64,000 nt of DNA, from assembly GCA_034669145.1 (NCBI GenBank), contig JAXDNY010000060.1, positions 1-64,000 of the forward strand. The letters are read 5' to 3'. Both the position numbers and the translations under genes were made by a program. Each line of letters starts with the position of its first letter. Within the stretch, counting starts at the first letter, position 1. The notes beneath the pieces are model-generated. The model made no database searches. It was given only the letters and a program-made list of their open reading frames with translations, and had not been told where the DNA came from. Below, one piece after another: positions 23,565-31,396 of this stretch. Source of the stretch: PALSA-894 sp034669145 (GTDB taxonomy: Bacteria; Pseudomonadota; Alphaproteobacteria; Rhizobiales; Xanthobacteraceae).

Positions 23565-23747
23565 CTAGCGCTTGCGACGCTTGCCGCGTGGCGAGGACGA
23601 GTTCGGCTCGAGACCATCGGAATTGTCTCCGTGCCGCTCAACGCGGATCACCGGCAGAATGATGACGCTGCTGCCGTCATCGCGCGCCTCGATCAGTCCG
23701 GATCCGACGGAGCAACGGTCCGCCGGGAATGCGATCACAATCCCCAT
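23565..23747 (-). CDS. Small conserved protein of unknown function
   Basis: The 60-residue product begins MGIVIAFPADRCSVGSGLIE and contains SSVIILPVIRVERHG before a basic serine/arginine tail. A purine-rich GGGGGAGGGGG lies just before the ATG. The short hydrophobic strands suggest a small beta unit, and similar short proteins occur in Bradyrhizobium-like genomes. It leads the two-gene unit with the exported protein downstream. Confidence 0.6.
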   Translation of the reverse strand: MGIVIAFPADRCSVGSGLIEARDDGSSVIILPVIRVERHGDNSDGLEPNSSSPRGKRRKR

Positions 23748-23892
23748 GTCCCCCTCCCCCGGCCAACGTCTGCTCGCCGGATCGGTTCAGGCAGGGATTA
23801 AGTGGCCGACAAGGTTAACGCTCCGCTAACGGGACGGCGCTAGGCTGGTCCCCTGCGAATTCTTAATCCGCGTGCGAAAGCGGGAGGCGGTT

Positions 23893-24930
23893 GTGTCTGC
23901 GATGTTTCCGAGACTGGATGGCCTCGACAGCCTGGCGCGGCGCGACGGCGTCGACATCCGCCCGACGCTCGTGCGCGTGCTCACCGATCTCTACGTGCAA
24001 AAGCCAACGCACAGCGCCGAGGAAGAGCGTCACTACACCGAGCTTGCGCTCCGGCTGATCGACTCGGTCGATCTTGCAACGCGCGTCACCATCGCAAAGA
24101 AAATCGCCGCTTATGCGGGCGCCCCGCCCGCGATCGCGCGGCGGCTCGCGCGCGACGTGATCGAAGTCGCCGAGCCGATCCTGCGGAATTCCCGGGTCCT
24201 CACCGCCGCCGAGATCGATGCCGTTGTGCGCGACTTCGGCACCAGTCACGCCGCGATCATCGCCGAGCGGCGCGAATCCGCTCCGGCGACCGCCACACCT
24301 ACCGCCCGGCAGCAGGCCCCGGTCGCACCGCCGGTACAGAATCCGCACCGTGAGTCCGAGATGGGACTTGCCGACTTGTTCTTTTCCGCCGAACCCGCCG
24401 AGCGCCGCATTCTGCTGATGAGCCTCGGCTCGGTCGAAGCCGAAACCCCGCAGGCCGTGCAGCCGATCGAGACCAACCGCGCGCTCGAAGCCGCGGCGCT
24501 CGGGCGCGACCGGGCGGGCTTCACCAAGGTGTTGGAGAACGCTCTCGGCCTGACGCACGAGCAGGCCGAGCGCATCGTCGCCGACCCGTCGGGCGAACCG
24601 TTGCTGATCGCCGCGAAAGCGCTGGCGATGCCGTCCGTCGCGCTGCAGCGCATCCTGATGTTCATCGATCCGGCGATCGGCGAATCCGTGCAGCGCGTGT
24701 TCGATCTCGCCGGGCTCTATGAGCGGATCAGCGCGGATGCCGCCCACAAGATCGTCGCCAGCCTGCGCGGGCGCGAACCGGTGCGGACGCGCCGGCCCGC
24801 ACACAAGCCGATGTACTACGACGACGAGGCGGCGCGCTCGCGCCGCGGTTCAGCGATACGCCGCCCGGGCGCAGCCGAGCCGCAGGCGCCCGCGCGCACC
24901 GACACCGGCGTACGTCAGCGCACGATGTGA
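23893..24930 (+). CDS. DUF2336 protein
   Basis: A GGGAGG five bases upstream favours the GTG at 23893; the ATG at 23902 is the alternative. The roughly 345-residue protein is alpha-helical, with HEAT-like repeats typical of DUF2336 (TLVRVLTDLYV, ELALRLIDSVDLATRVTIAKKIA, IARRLARDVIEVAEPILRNS) and an Ala/Pro linker near residue 145 leading to a second helical half. The family is confined largely to alphaproteobacteria, and some members act in stress or motility signalling; the role here is unknown. Its end overlaps the end of the DUF1491 gene by 16 bases. Confidence 0.85.
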   Translation: MSAMFPRLDGLDSLARRDGVDIRPTLVRVLTDLYVQKPTHSAEEERHYTELALRLIDSVDLATRVTIAKKIAAYAGAPPAIARRLARDVIEVAEPILRNSRVLTAAEIDAVVRDFGTSHAAIIAERRESAPATATPTARQQAPVAPPVQNPHRESEMGLADLFFSAEPAERRILLMSLGSVEAETPQAVQPIETNRALEAAALGRDRAGFTKVLENALGLTHEQAERIVADPSGEPLLIAAKALAMPSVALQRILMFIDPAIGESVQRVFDLAGLYERISADAAHKIVASLRGREPVRTRRPAHKPMYYDDEAARSRRGSAIRRPGAAEPQAPARTDTGVRQRTM

Positions 24931-25262
24931 TCGAGAAAGTGCCGGCCGCCGCGATCCTCGACCTCGACGATCCAGAGGTCCGGATCGAAGCGGAACTGGC
25001 GCGCAAGATACGCCTCGATGTCCGCCTCCGGCGCCGGCAGCACCGCGAGCGCAGCGCTGAAGGCGCGCTCACTCGGGCGCGCTTCGTCAAACGCCGATTG
25101 CGGCGCCGGGCCGTAAAGATCGGCGGTCCCATCGAGCCGGCTCACCTTGATGAAAATCGCGCCCGCTTCCTCCGCCCCGCGCCGCCGCAACACCGCCGCC
25201 GTGCCCTCGACCTGGCAGCGGCGCAGATAGGCGGCGACCCAGATGCCGGTCTTGAGGCGCAT
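24915..25262 (-). CDS. DUF1491 family protein
   Basis: From the ATG at 25262 the 115-residue product starts RLKTGIWVAAYLRRCQVEG and contains GAIFIKVSRLDGTADLYGP and DLWIVEVEDRGGRHFLDHI, matching the conserved layout of DUF1491, a small alphaproteobacterial family without a known function. An upstream in-frame start at 25319 would add residues encoded by the intergenic repeat and is rejected. It converges on the DUF2336 gene. Confidence 0.88.
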   Translation of the reverse strand: MRLKTGIWVAAYLRRCQVEGTAAVLRRRGAEEAGAIFIKVSRLDGTADLYGPAPQSAFDEARPSERAFSAALAVLPAPEADIEAYLARQFRFDPDLWIVEVEDRGGRHFLDHIVR

Positions 25263-25276
25263 GCTTTCTCCCGCGC

Positions 25277-25402
25277 GGCCATGGTTCGAGACGCGTCGCT
25301 GCGCGACGCTCCTCACCATGAGGATCGCTTAGACGCTAGCGCAATATTTGAATAGACCTCATCCTGAGGAGCCCGCGAAGCGGGCGTCTCGAAGGACGAG
25401 GG
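25277..25402. repeat. Composite intergenic repeat (GGTTCGAGACGC... and CCTCATCCTGAGGAGC... arms)
   Basis: Two well-known rhizobial repeat arms meet here: ATGGTTCGAGACGCGTCGC with GCGACGCTCCTCACCATGAGG, and CCTCATCCTGAGGAGCCCGC with GCGGGCGTCTCGAAGGACGAGG. Each forms a hairpin. It lies in the space upstream of the DUF1491 gene and downstream of the peptidoglycan-binding gene. Confidence 0.75.
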
Positions 25403-25425
25403 CGTGCGCGCAGAACGAGGGGAGA

Positions 25426-26181
25426 TTACTCCAGCGGCCGTCCGGTCAGCGCGGCCAGTTCACGCAGCAGGCGCGGCGAGATCTGACCGGTGACCGGCAG
25501 CTTGCGGTCGCGCTCGAATTTCTGGATCGCCGAAATCGTCTCGGACCCGTAATTGCCGGTCGGCTTGACGGGGCCGTAGCCGAAATCATTGAGCGCGCGC
25601 TGCACGGCGATCACGCGCGGCATCGGCGCGATCAGCTCGGCGATCGGATCGATGCGGGCCGGCGCCTTCGGCGCGGCGGCCTCGGGCTTGAGCGGCGTGC
25701 GGGCGATCGCGCGCAGCACATCCTCGCTCGGTTCGCCGGTCGCCTTCAGCTTGGCGGACGTCTCGAAATCGCGGATCGCCGAGTCTGTCTTTGGCCCGAG
25801 CACGCCGTCGACCGGGCCGTCGTAGAGGGCGCGGCGCGACAGCTCGCGCTGAATGTCGGTGATGATGTCGGCACGCGAACGCGCGGCCGCTTCCGGTTTC
25901 GCGGTCACGAGCCCCTCCGGGCGCGCGCGCGGCATCACCGGCACGACGCCGCCCGCGGGCTCGCCTGCGACAGGACGCGGCTTGATCGAGAAGATCGGCG
26001 CCGGATGCGGGCCCGGCTGGCGGTACAGCGCATTGGTGAGAATGGCGCCGGAGGCGATCAGCAGGAGGATGATCCCGATGGCATCGAGCGGATTGCGGCC
26101 GAGCGCGCGGCGCAGCAGCCCACGCACGCCTCCCTCGTTTCCAAATTCGGCGGAATCGACCGCTATCGCTCGCTCACGCAC
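25426..26181 (-). CDS. Membrane-anchored protein with two peptidoglycan-binding domains
   Basis: The gene starts at a GTG inside the last codons of the kinase gene upstream (8-base overlap). The 251-residue product has a cytoplasmic head, one membrane helix (AIGIILLLIASGAIL, about residues 34-49), a Pro-rich linker and two PG_binding_1 units (IQRELSRRALYDGPVDGVLG...FE and VQRALNDFGYGPVKPTGNYGSETISAIQKFERDR). It probably holds the wall near the inner membrane. The overlap with a DivJ-like kinase suggests a link between wall and cell-cycle signalling. Confidence 0.85.
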   Translation of the reverse strand: MRERAIAVDSAEFGNEGGVRGLLRRALGRNPLDAIGIILLLIASGAILTNALYRQPGPHPAPIFSIKPRPVAGEPAGGVVPVMPRARPEGLVTAKPEAAARSRADIITDIQRELSRRALYDGPVDGVLGPKTDSAIRDFETSAKLKATGEPSEDVLRAIARTPLKPEAAAPKAPARIDPIAELIAPMPRVIAVQRALNDFGYGPVKPTGNYGSETISAIQKFERDRKLPVTGQISPRLLRELAALTGRPLE

Positions 26182-28006
26182 TTTTTCTCATCCTGATGTC
26201 TGTCAGCGCCACCGGCTCGGGAACCGGCAGACGCTGTACGTTCGGCGCCGCTTCGACGACGCGCGTTTTCTCACAATCGACCGGCAGGCGAACGGACACG
26301 CTGGTTCCAGAGCCGACGCGGCTGCGGATGCCGAGCTCTCCGCCGTGGAGCTCGACCAGCCCCTTCACGATCGACAGGCCGAGACCGGTGCCGTCGTGCG
26401 GACGGTCATAGGCGGTGCGGACCTGGAAGAACGGATCGCCGACGTGGCGCAGATCGTCCTCGCCGATACCGACGCCGGTGTCTTCCACCGTGAGCGTCAC
26501 GTCTCCGCCCCCGATCTCAGCGGTGACCGAGACTTTTCCGCCGCGCTGCGTGAACTTGACGGCATTGGAGAGCAGGTTGATCAGGATCTGCTTCACGGCG
26601 CGCTTGTCGGCGACAATGTCCGGCAGGTCGGCCGGAACGCGGCAGACGAGATCGATGCCGGCCTCGCGCGCGCGCAATGCCATCAGGTCGCAGCAGGTGC
26701 CGATCACCGGCGCGGCCGCGAATGGCTCGGGCGTGATCTCGAAGTTGCCGGACTCGATCTTCGACATGTCGAGAATGCCGTTCACCACCGACAGAAGATG
26801 GTGCCCGGACTCGCCGATGAGCAGCGCGTATTCGTGCCGCCGCGCCTTGTCGAGCTGCATCATGTCTTCGTTGGCGAGCATCTCGGAGAAGCCGATGATC
26901 GCATTGAGCGGCGTGCGCAGCTCATGGCTCATGGTGGCGAGGAAGCGGCTTTTGGCGGCATTGGCGCGCTCGGCCTCCTCGCGCGCATCGTCGACCGCCT
27001 GCTCCTGAACCTTGCGATCGGTCACGTCGCGGATCACCGCGACGACCTCGCGCTCGCTCTGCGAGTCATCGCCTTCGGCGCGATCGAGCGCGCGGCAGCG
27101 CATTTCGACCCAGATGAACCGGGCGGGACTTTCGGATTCCCTCTCCGCCGCCTCGCGCCGGATGCGGAATTCAACCGAACTGCTGACGCCTTGCGCGGCG
27201 GCGTCGGCCAGCGCCGTCAGATAGGCCGGGCGATCGCCGACATGGACGCGGTCGAACAGACCGTGACCGAGCAGCGTCTTCGCCGGCGCACCGAACAGCG
27301 ATTCGGCGGCGGGCGAGGCAAAGCGCACCGTGCCGTTGCGGCGGTGGCGCGTGATCACGTCGGTGATGTTGCGCGCGAGCAACCGGTAGCGGTCTTCCTC
27401 CACCACGAGGAGGCGCGAACTGGTGCGCGCCAGCGAGGCGCTGCCGAGTGCAAGGCCGGTCGCATAGAGCGCCGCGGAAATGAGGCCCAGCGCCATCAGG
27501 ACCGCCGAGGGCGCGGTTGAGGCGAACAGGTGCGGCTGCCCCGCAAGATAGAGGAGGCCCGCCGCACTGAGTGCCAGAACAGAAGCGATGGTCACGACAC
27601 GGCGCGAGGCGGCAAGCGCCGCTTCGAGCGGGATGACCACGAGCCATACCGCGGCGAACGACGTAATCCCGCCGGTCGCCATGCCGATCGCCGTAATCAG
27701 AACGGCGAGCGACGCGGACGACATGATCTGCGCGCTTTCGTAGCGGCCGGTGCGCGACAGATAGCAGGCTGTCAGAATCGGGGTTGCGAGCCATGCGTAG
27801 AAGAGGATTTCAAGCGGGCTCGGCATGCCGCTGAGTGCCAGATGGATCGGCAGCGCGGTCAGCGCCACCAATCCGCCGACGATGCGCGGCGCAATGAATG
27901 CCCGGTGGCGCGCCGCAGTCAGCGGATCGAGCCGCGCCGAGGGATGCACCAACGAGTCGAGGTAGAGGCGGATTTGCGCGAACACGCTCACGTCACTTAA
28001 AGACAC
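26174..28006 (-). CDS. DivJ-like membrane sensor histidine kinase (PAS, HisKA, HATPase_c)
   Basis: The 610-residue protein has an N-terminal multi-span membrane region (about residues 35-205), a PAS domain (about 210-340), HisKA with SHELRTPLNAIIGFSEML (H about 360), and a full HATPase domain: N box ILINLLSNAVKFT, G1 DTGVGIGEDDL, G2 GTGLGLSIVKGLVE. The six-helix N-terminus opening with IRLYLDSLVHP resembles DivJ, which phosphorylates DivK/PleD to set cell polarity in alphaproteobacteria, but PleC/PdhS-type roles cannot be excluded. No response regulator gene is adjacent. Confidence 0.85.
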   Translation of the reverse strand: MSLSDVSVFAQIRLYLDSLVHPSARLDPLTAARHRAFIAPRIVGGLVALTALPIHLALSGMPSPLEILFYAWLATPILTACYLSRTGRYESAQIMSSASLAVLITAIGMATGGITSFAAVWLVVIPLEAALAASRRVVTIASVLALSAAGLLYLAGQPHLFASTAPSAVLMALGLISAALYATGLALGSASLARTSSRLLVVEEDRYRLLARNITDVITRHRRNGTVRFASPAAESLFGAPAKTLLGHGLFDRVHVGDRPAYLTALADAAAQGVSSSVEFRIRREAAERESESPARFIWVEMRCRALDRAEGDDSQSEREVVAVIRDVTDRKVQEQAVDDAREEAERANAAKSRFLATMSHELRTPLNAIIGFSEMLANEDMMQLDKARRHEYALLIGESGHHLLSVVNGILDMSKIESGNFEITPEPFAAAPVIGTCCDLMALRAREAGIDLVCRVPADLPDIVADKRAVKQILINLLSNAVKFTQRGGKVSVTAEIGGGDVTLTVEDTGVGIGEDDLRHVGDPFFQVRTAYDRPHDGTGLGLSIVKGLVELHGGELGIRSRVGSGTSVSVRLPVDCEKTRVVEAAPNVQRLPVPEPVALTDIRMRKSA

Positions 28007-28454
28007 GCCCGACGGGACGCGCTCCCCACATGTGCGGATCGTGTCAGAGGGCGCTTAAACGAACGCTAAGGGAACGCGGCGCCGGAGCCTGCGCGGCGCC
28101 GATAGGGGCCAATACCGAAGCAACGGGGCTGGTTTCGTCTCGAATGGTGAACGGTCGGTTGCCGAATGAAGGCCGCAAGGGGCGGACCGCGCACGGCACC
28201 GACGCAAGATGCCCGTCTGTCGCAGGTCTTCGTTTGGTGCGAGGTCGGGCGTGGCGGCGAGCACGACAGATACGCAAGCGCGCCATCATGATTTTCTTAA
28301 CGATGAAAATCGTTCGAATTTTAGGAAAACTCGTCGAAAACTTGCCTCGAACATGCGCAAAATCGACAGTACTGAACGAACGCCGCCTTCAAAGGCCTCT
28401 GCTAGCGTGTCCTCAACCGCGGTGAAAATGCCGTGGAGGACACAGGGCAGAGTC
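28007..28454. other. Divergent intergenic region without a gene
   Basis: About 450 bases separate the kinase start from the DUF5330 start. The part at 28285-28370 is A/T rich and may hold promoters. The frames open here give unconvincing products, and I found no clear repeat or RNA structure. Confidence 0.4.
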
Positions 28455-28850
28455 ATGTTCTTTCTTATCCGTGCGGCGTTCTGGCTCAGCATCGTCATCG
28501 TGCTGCTGCCCACGCCGGAGTCCGCGAAGGTGCCGGAGTCAGGAATCGGCGCGGCACAGGCCGTCACGGCCGCGTCGGCCACCGTCTCCGACATGACCCA
28601 GTTCTGCACGCGCCAGCCCGAGGCCTGTCAGGTCGGCTCGCAGGCGCTCACCTACTTCGGACACAAGGCGCAGGCGAGCGCGAAGTGGGTGTACGAGAAG
28701 TTCACCTCGAAATCCGAGCAGGCAGCCCCGGCGACGCCCGCGAAGGCGCTCGCTGAGGCCGATTCGCAGAACACCTTGACGCAGGCCGACACGGCGCCCG
28801 CGTGGCGCGGCACGCAGCAGCGCCAGGCCGACGCACGGCGCCCGCAATAG
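28455..28850 (+). CDS. DUF5330-like exported or anchored protein
   Basis: The start at 28455 is chosen because the product then opens directly with a membrane helix (MFFLIRAAFWLSIVIVLLP), followed by VSDMTQFCTRQPEACQVGSQAL and FGHKAQASAKWVYEKF, the conserved core of DUF5330. The two cysteines flank a probable disulfide loop in the periplasm. The tail is low complexity. Function unknown; it stands before sufE but 59 bases apart. Confidence 0.75.
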   Translation: MFFLIRAAFWLSIVIVLLPTPESAKVPESGIGAAQAVTAASATVSDMTQFCTRQPEACQVGSQALTYFGHKAQASAKWVYEKFTSKSEQAAPATPAKALAEADSQNTLTQADTAPAWRGTQQRQADARRPQ

Positions 28851-28909
28851 CCGGAACTCGCTGAAATCGGGCTATACCCCGCCGCACCGCACGCCTATAT
28901 CCTCGGCGT

Positions 28910-29350
28910 ATGACGACTGCGGCGACCATCGACGACATCATCGAGAACTTCGCGCTCCTCGACGACTGGGACGACCGCTATCGCTATGTGATCGAGCTCG
29001 GGCGCACGCTTACCCCGCTGCCCGAGGAGCTGCGTAACGAGCAGAACAAGGTGCAGGGCTGCGCCAGCCAGGTGTGGCTCGGCACCAGCGTGAAGCCGAA
29101 CGGCGCGAGCGGACCGACGCTCTCATTCGTCGGCGACAGCGACGCGCATATCGTGCGTGGGCTGATCGCGATCCTGTTCGCGCTCTATTCGGGCAAGCCC
29201 GCGCCGGAGATCCTCAAGACGGACGCGGTCGAGCTGTTCAACCGGCTGGGCTTGCGCGAACACCTGACGCCGCAGCGCTCGAACGGCTTCCGCTCCATGG
29301 TGGAGCGGATCCGGTCGGATGCGCGCGCCGCGCTGGAGCACGCGGCTTAA
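28910..29350 (+). CDS. sufE: Cysteine desulfuration protein SufE
   Basis: The 146-residue protein has the complete SufE pattern: IIENFALLDDWDDRYRYVIELGR at the N-terminus, then NKVQGCASQVWL with the sulfur-accepting cysteine (about residue 51), GLIAILFALYSGKPAPEIL and LGLREHLTPQRSNGFRSMV. It takes persulfide sulfur from SufS and hands it to the SufBCD scaffold for Fe-S cluster assembly. The other suf genes are not in the window. The stop overlaps the convergent DUF6456 stop by TTAA. Confidence 0.95.
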   Translation: MTTAATIDDIIENFALLDDWDDRYRYVIELGRTLTPLPEELRNEQNKVQGCASQVWLGTSVKPNGASGPTLSFVGDSDAHIVRGLIAILFALYSGKPAPEILKTDAVELFNRLGLREHLTPQRSNGFRSMVERIRSDARAALEHAA

Positions 29351-29940
29351 GACTCCACCGCGAATTCGCTGTCGGCATCGAGCCAGGTCCGGATCGGCGC
29401 GCGGGCACGGCCGCGCGCCTGCTCGGCCAACCCATAGTGCCGCGCGAGCCGATCGAGCGCGAGTTGCACCACGACCTTGCCGCAACGCGGCGGCCAGCGT
29501 CGTTCGCGCTCGATGTCTTCCAGCCCTTTGAGGAAACAGCAGACATCGAGAAGCAGCCCGGCGAATTCCGGCCCGACCGCGTCAAGCGCGCCGCGCAACC
29601 GCTGGCGCGCAGCGACCGCTGCGTCGGTGAAGGTGCCGCCTCCCGCCTGCCCGCGCCGGCCTTGTGCCACTGAAGGGTCCCAGTTCGCGGTGACGCGCGG
29701 GGTCATCTGCGCGCGCGTGAAATCGCCGCGCAGCCGCTCGCCCGCCTGGAATTGCGTGACATGAATCAGCGGCTGCCCATCGCGCCCCTTGCGCCGCGCG
29801 AGCCAGGCGAGCGGGCTCTCCGCCTCATCCACCAGCACACCGGCGGGGCCGTCGGGGGTTGCGATCAGCCGGCGCGCAAGGCTCAGGTGCTGCGCGCGAA
29901 ACGGATCGATCGTGTCATCGGGAACGATCTTCCTGCTCAC
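29347..29940 (-). CDS. DUF6456 domain protein, coupled to a DnaA-domain-IV-like gene
   Basis: The GTG start at 29940 overlaps the previous stop as GTGA. The 197-residue protein contains SPLAWLARRKGRDGQPLIHVTQFQAGERLRGDFTRAQMTPRVTANWD and VCCFLKGLEDIERERRWPPRCGKVVVQLALDRLARHYG, the conserved parts of DUF6456, an alphaproteobacterial family. Ends such as KVVVQLALDRLARHYGL look like a DNA-binding or helical-bundle module. With the DnaA-like partner it probably forms a two-component DNA-binding unit; the target is unknown. Confidence 0.85.
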   Translation of the reverse strand: MSRKIVPDDTIDPFRAQHLSLARRLIATPDGPAGVLVDEAESPLAWLARRKGRDGQPLIHVTQFQAGERLRGDFTRAQMTPRVTANWDPSVAQGRRGQAGGGTFTDAAVAARQRLRGALDAVGPEFAGLLLDVCCFLKGLEDIERERRWPPRCGKVVVQLALDRLARHYGLAEQARGRARAPIRTWLDADSEFAVES

Positions 29941-30320
29941 GACACGGCTCCGAACGTCGCATCGACATTGCGGCGCAAGGCGTGTTCGAGCTCGGCGAGC
30001 GCCGTATCGAGCTCGCTGTCGGCGCGGCGGTCCTCGATCCGCCGGCACGCATAGGCGGCGGTCGTGCGGTCGCGCCCGAATGCACGCCCGACTTCGCTGA
30101 AGCTTAAGCCCAGCGCCACGTGGGCGAGATACATCGCGCTCTGGCGCGCCAGCGCGACCGATGCGCCTCGCCGCGTACTGGCCCGCAATTCGCCGAGCGG
30201 AACGGTGAATGTGGCGGCGACCGCTGCATCGATGACCTCGCGGGCGCGACAAACCGGATCGCCAGACCAGGCCTTTGTGGGGTTTGCCCTCGCTTCAACC
30301 GAGGTATCCAGATTGGCCAT
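29937..30320 (-). CDS. DnaA domain IV-like helix-turn-helix protein
   Basis: The 127-residue protein has a C-terminal-DnaA-type fold: LASTRRGASVALARQSAMYLAHVALG-like segment (here ASTRRGASVALARQSAMYL), SFSEVGRAFGRDRTTAAYACRRIEDRR, which matches the DnaA-box-binding signature (basic loop then GRDHTTV-type helix). There is no AAA+ part, so it cannot initiate replication itself but could bind DnaA boxes as a regulator. Translationally coupled with the DUF6456 gene. The 271 bases upstream to 30591 hold no gene. Confidence 0.8.
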   Translation of the reverse strand: MANLDTSVEARANPTKAWSGDPVCRAREVIDAAVAATFTVPLGELRASTRRGASVALARQSAMYLAHVALGLSFSEVGRAFGRDRTTAAYACRRIEDRRADSELDTALAELEHALRRNVDATFGAVS

Positions 30321-30591
30321 GAATTCCTCCGAGTAGGACCTCTTACCTCGGCATCATGCACCAACCCCGGGTAGGCGGGGATAACTTATTTCTCTTTTCT
30401 CGATACCCTGTTCATAAGAAGAACCCTGTCCTAGGGTCATCAGAACCTATCCAATTGAAAATAGACCCATTTTTCTTGGTCAGGCGGCGACGGAACCGCC
30501 TTGGGATCAAATTCTGAGACGCGCCAAAGCCGCCACGCAGCCAAGACCGCCGCGGGCCGGCAACCGTCCAGGCAAAACCAGTCCGGGCAGG

Positions 30592-31008
30592 CTATTTCGA
30601 GCGGCGGCGGCGCTGCTGACCGAGGCCCATCTGCTTGGCAAGCTGGGAGCGCGCAGCGGCGTAATTCGGCGCGACCATCGGGTAGTCGGGCGGTAGGCCC
30701 CACTTCTCGCGGTAGGCCTCCGGCGTCATGTTGTACTGCGTGCGCAGGTGCCGCTTGAGCGATTTGAACTTCTTTCCGTCCTCAAGACAGACCAGATGAT
30801 CCGGCGTGATCGATTTCTTGACCGATACCGCCGGCTTGAGCGGTTCGGGCTGGGCATCGCTCTGGCCAACCGAAACCCGCATCAGCGCCGAATGCACCTG
30901 ATTGATCAGGCTTGGAATCTCGCCCGCCGTAACCGAATTGTTGCTGACATATGCCGATACGATGTCGGCCGTGAGTTCGATGAAGCTGCCGCTCGGGTTG
31001 TCGTTCAT
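30592..31008 (-). CDS. mucR: MucR/Ros family zinc-finger transcription regulator
   Basis: The start at 31008 gives the usual short N-terminus (NDNPSGSFIELTADIVSAYVSNN). The body has the Ros/MucR pattern: SITPDHLVCLEDGKKFKSLKRHLRTQYNMTPEAYREKWGLP. The first zinc ligand is C (HLVCLEDG) with further ligands from H residues; the second cysteine of the CxxC pair is replaced as in many MucR proteins (CLED). MucR binds A/T-rich DNA and represses exopolysaccharide, motility and cell-cycle genes. A sigma-70-like promoter and an inverted repeat lie in its leader. Confidence 0.93.
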   Translation of the reverse strand: MNDNPSGSFIELTADIVSAYVSNNSVTAGEIPSLINQVHSALMRVSVGQSDAQPEPLKPAVSVKKSITPDHLVCLEDGKKFKSLKRHLRTQYNMTPEAYREKWGLPPDYPMVAPNYAAARSQLAKQMGLGQQRRRRSK

Positions 31009-31115
31009 GGGCCCAGCGTTCCTGTCACGAGGTGAACTGAACATAATCATTGAGTAGCCGGCACCGTCACGCGTCTTGCGGCTTACTCGCGGCCCAGCGC
31101 GCCGATGCTTCATTC

Positions 31116-31137
31116 AACCGGATGCACATCTCCGGTT
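31116..31137. promoter_or_regulatory. Inverted repeat in the mucR leader
   Basis: AACCGGA (31116-31122) and TCCGGTT (31131-31137) are perfect inverted repeats with 8 bases between them, about 22-44 bases downstream of the predicted mucR transcription start. It could be an operator or a small RNA hairpin. Confidence 0.45.
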
Positions 31138-31165
31138 ACGAATCGGACATTCCGAATTACATTGA

Positions 31166-31194
31166 TTTATAGTATTGCGGTCTCGATTATTCAA
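31166..31194 (-). promoter_or_regulatory. Sigma-70-type promoter for mucR
   Basis: On the minus strand, TTGAAT (31194-31189), a 17-base spacer and TATAAA (31171-31166) give near-consensus -35 and -10 boxes. Transcription would begin near 31159, leaving a leader of about 150 bases before the mucR ATG. Confidence 0.6.
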
Positions 31195-31396
31195 GTTCAA
31201 ACAGCAGATCGGGCAAGCATATCCATCACGATATTGCGATATCTGCCTTTTCGCTGATGTATTCGTGTCGCGACCTGATGTCGCGGCGGCGCCAGAACGC
31301 TGCGATCGCACTACCGTGCCTTGCCGCGACCCGGGCTGCTTCATAGGTCTTTCAGACCGGCGGGCGTCCGCCAAAGATCGTCGCAGCGGAGTTACG

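Larger units (their letters stand above)
31009..31396. other. Divergent A/T-rich regulatory region between mucR and ptrB
   Basis: No gene is supported. The region is A/T rich compared with its surroundings, notably at 31140-31215, and contains the mucR promoter and inverted repeat listed separately. MucR proteins commonly regulate their own A/T-rich promoters, so autoregulation is plausible. Confidence 0.5.

Noticed and set aside
25853..27520. Plus-strand ORF of 555 codons opposite the DivJ-like kinase
   Set aside because: Shadow of the kinase gene.
29941..30252. N-terminal extension of the DUF6456 frame
   Set aside because: It overlaps the DnaA-like gene in another frame; the GTGA junction and conserved N-terminus fix the start at 29940.
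31175..31396. N-terminal extension of oligopeptidase B
   Set aside because: Reads through the mucR promoter region; ATG at 31397 has GGAG and gives the usual family length.
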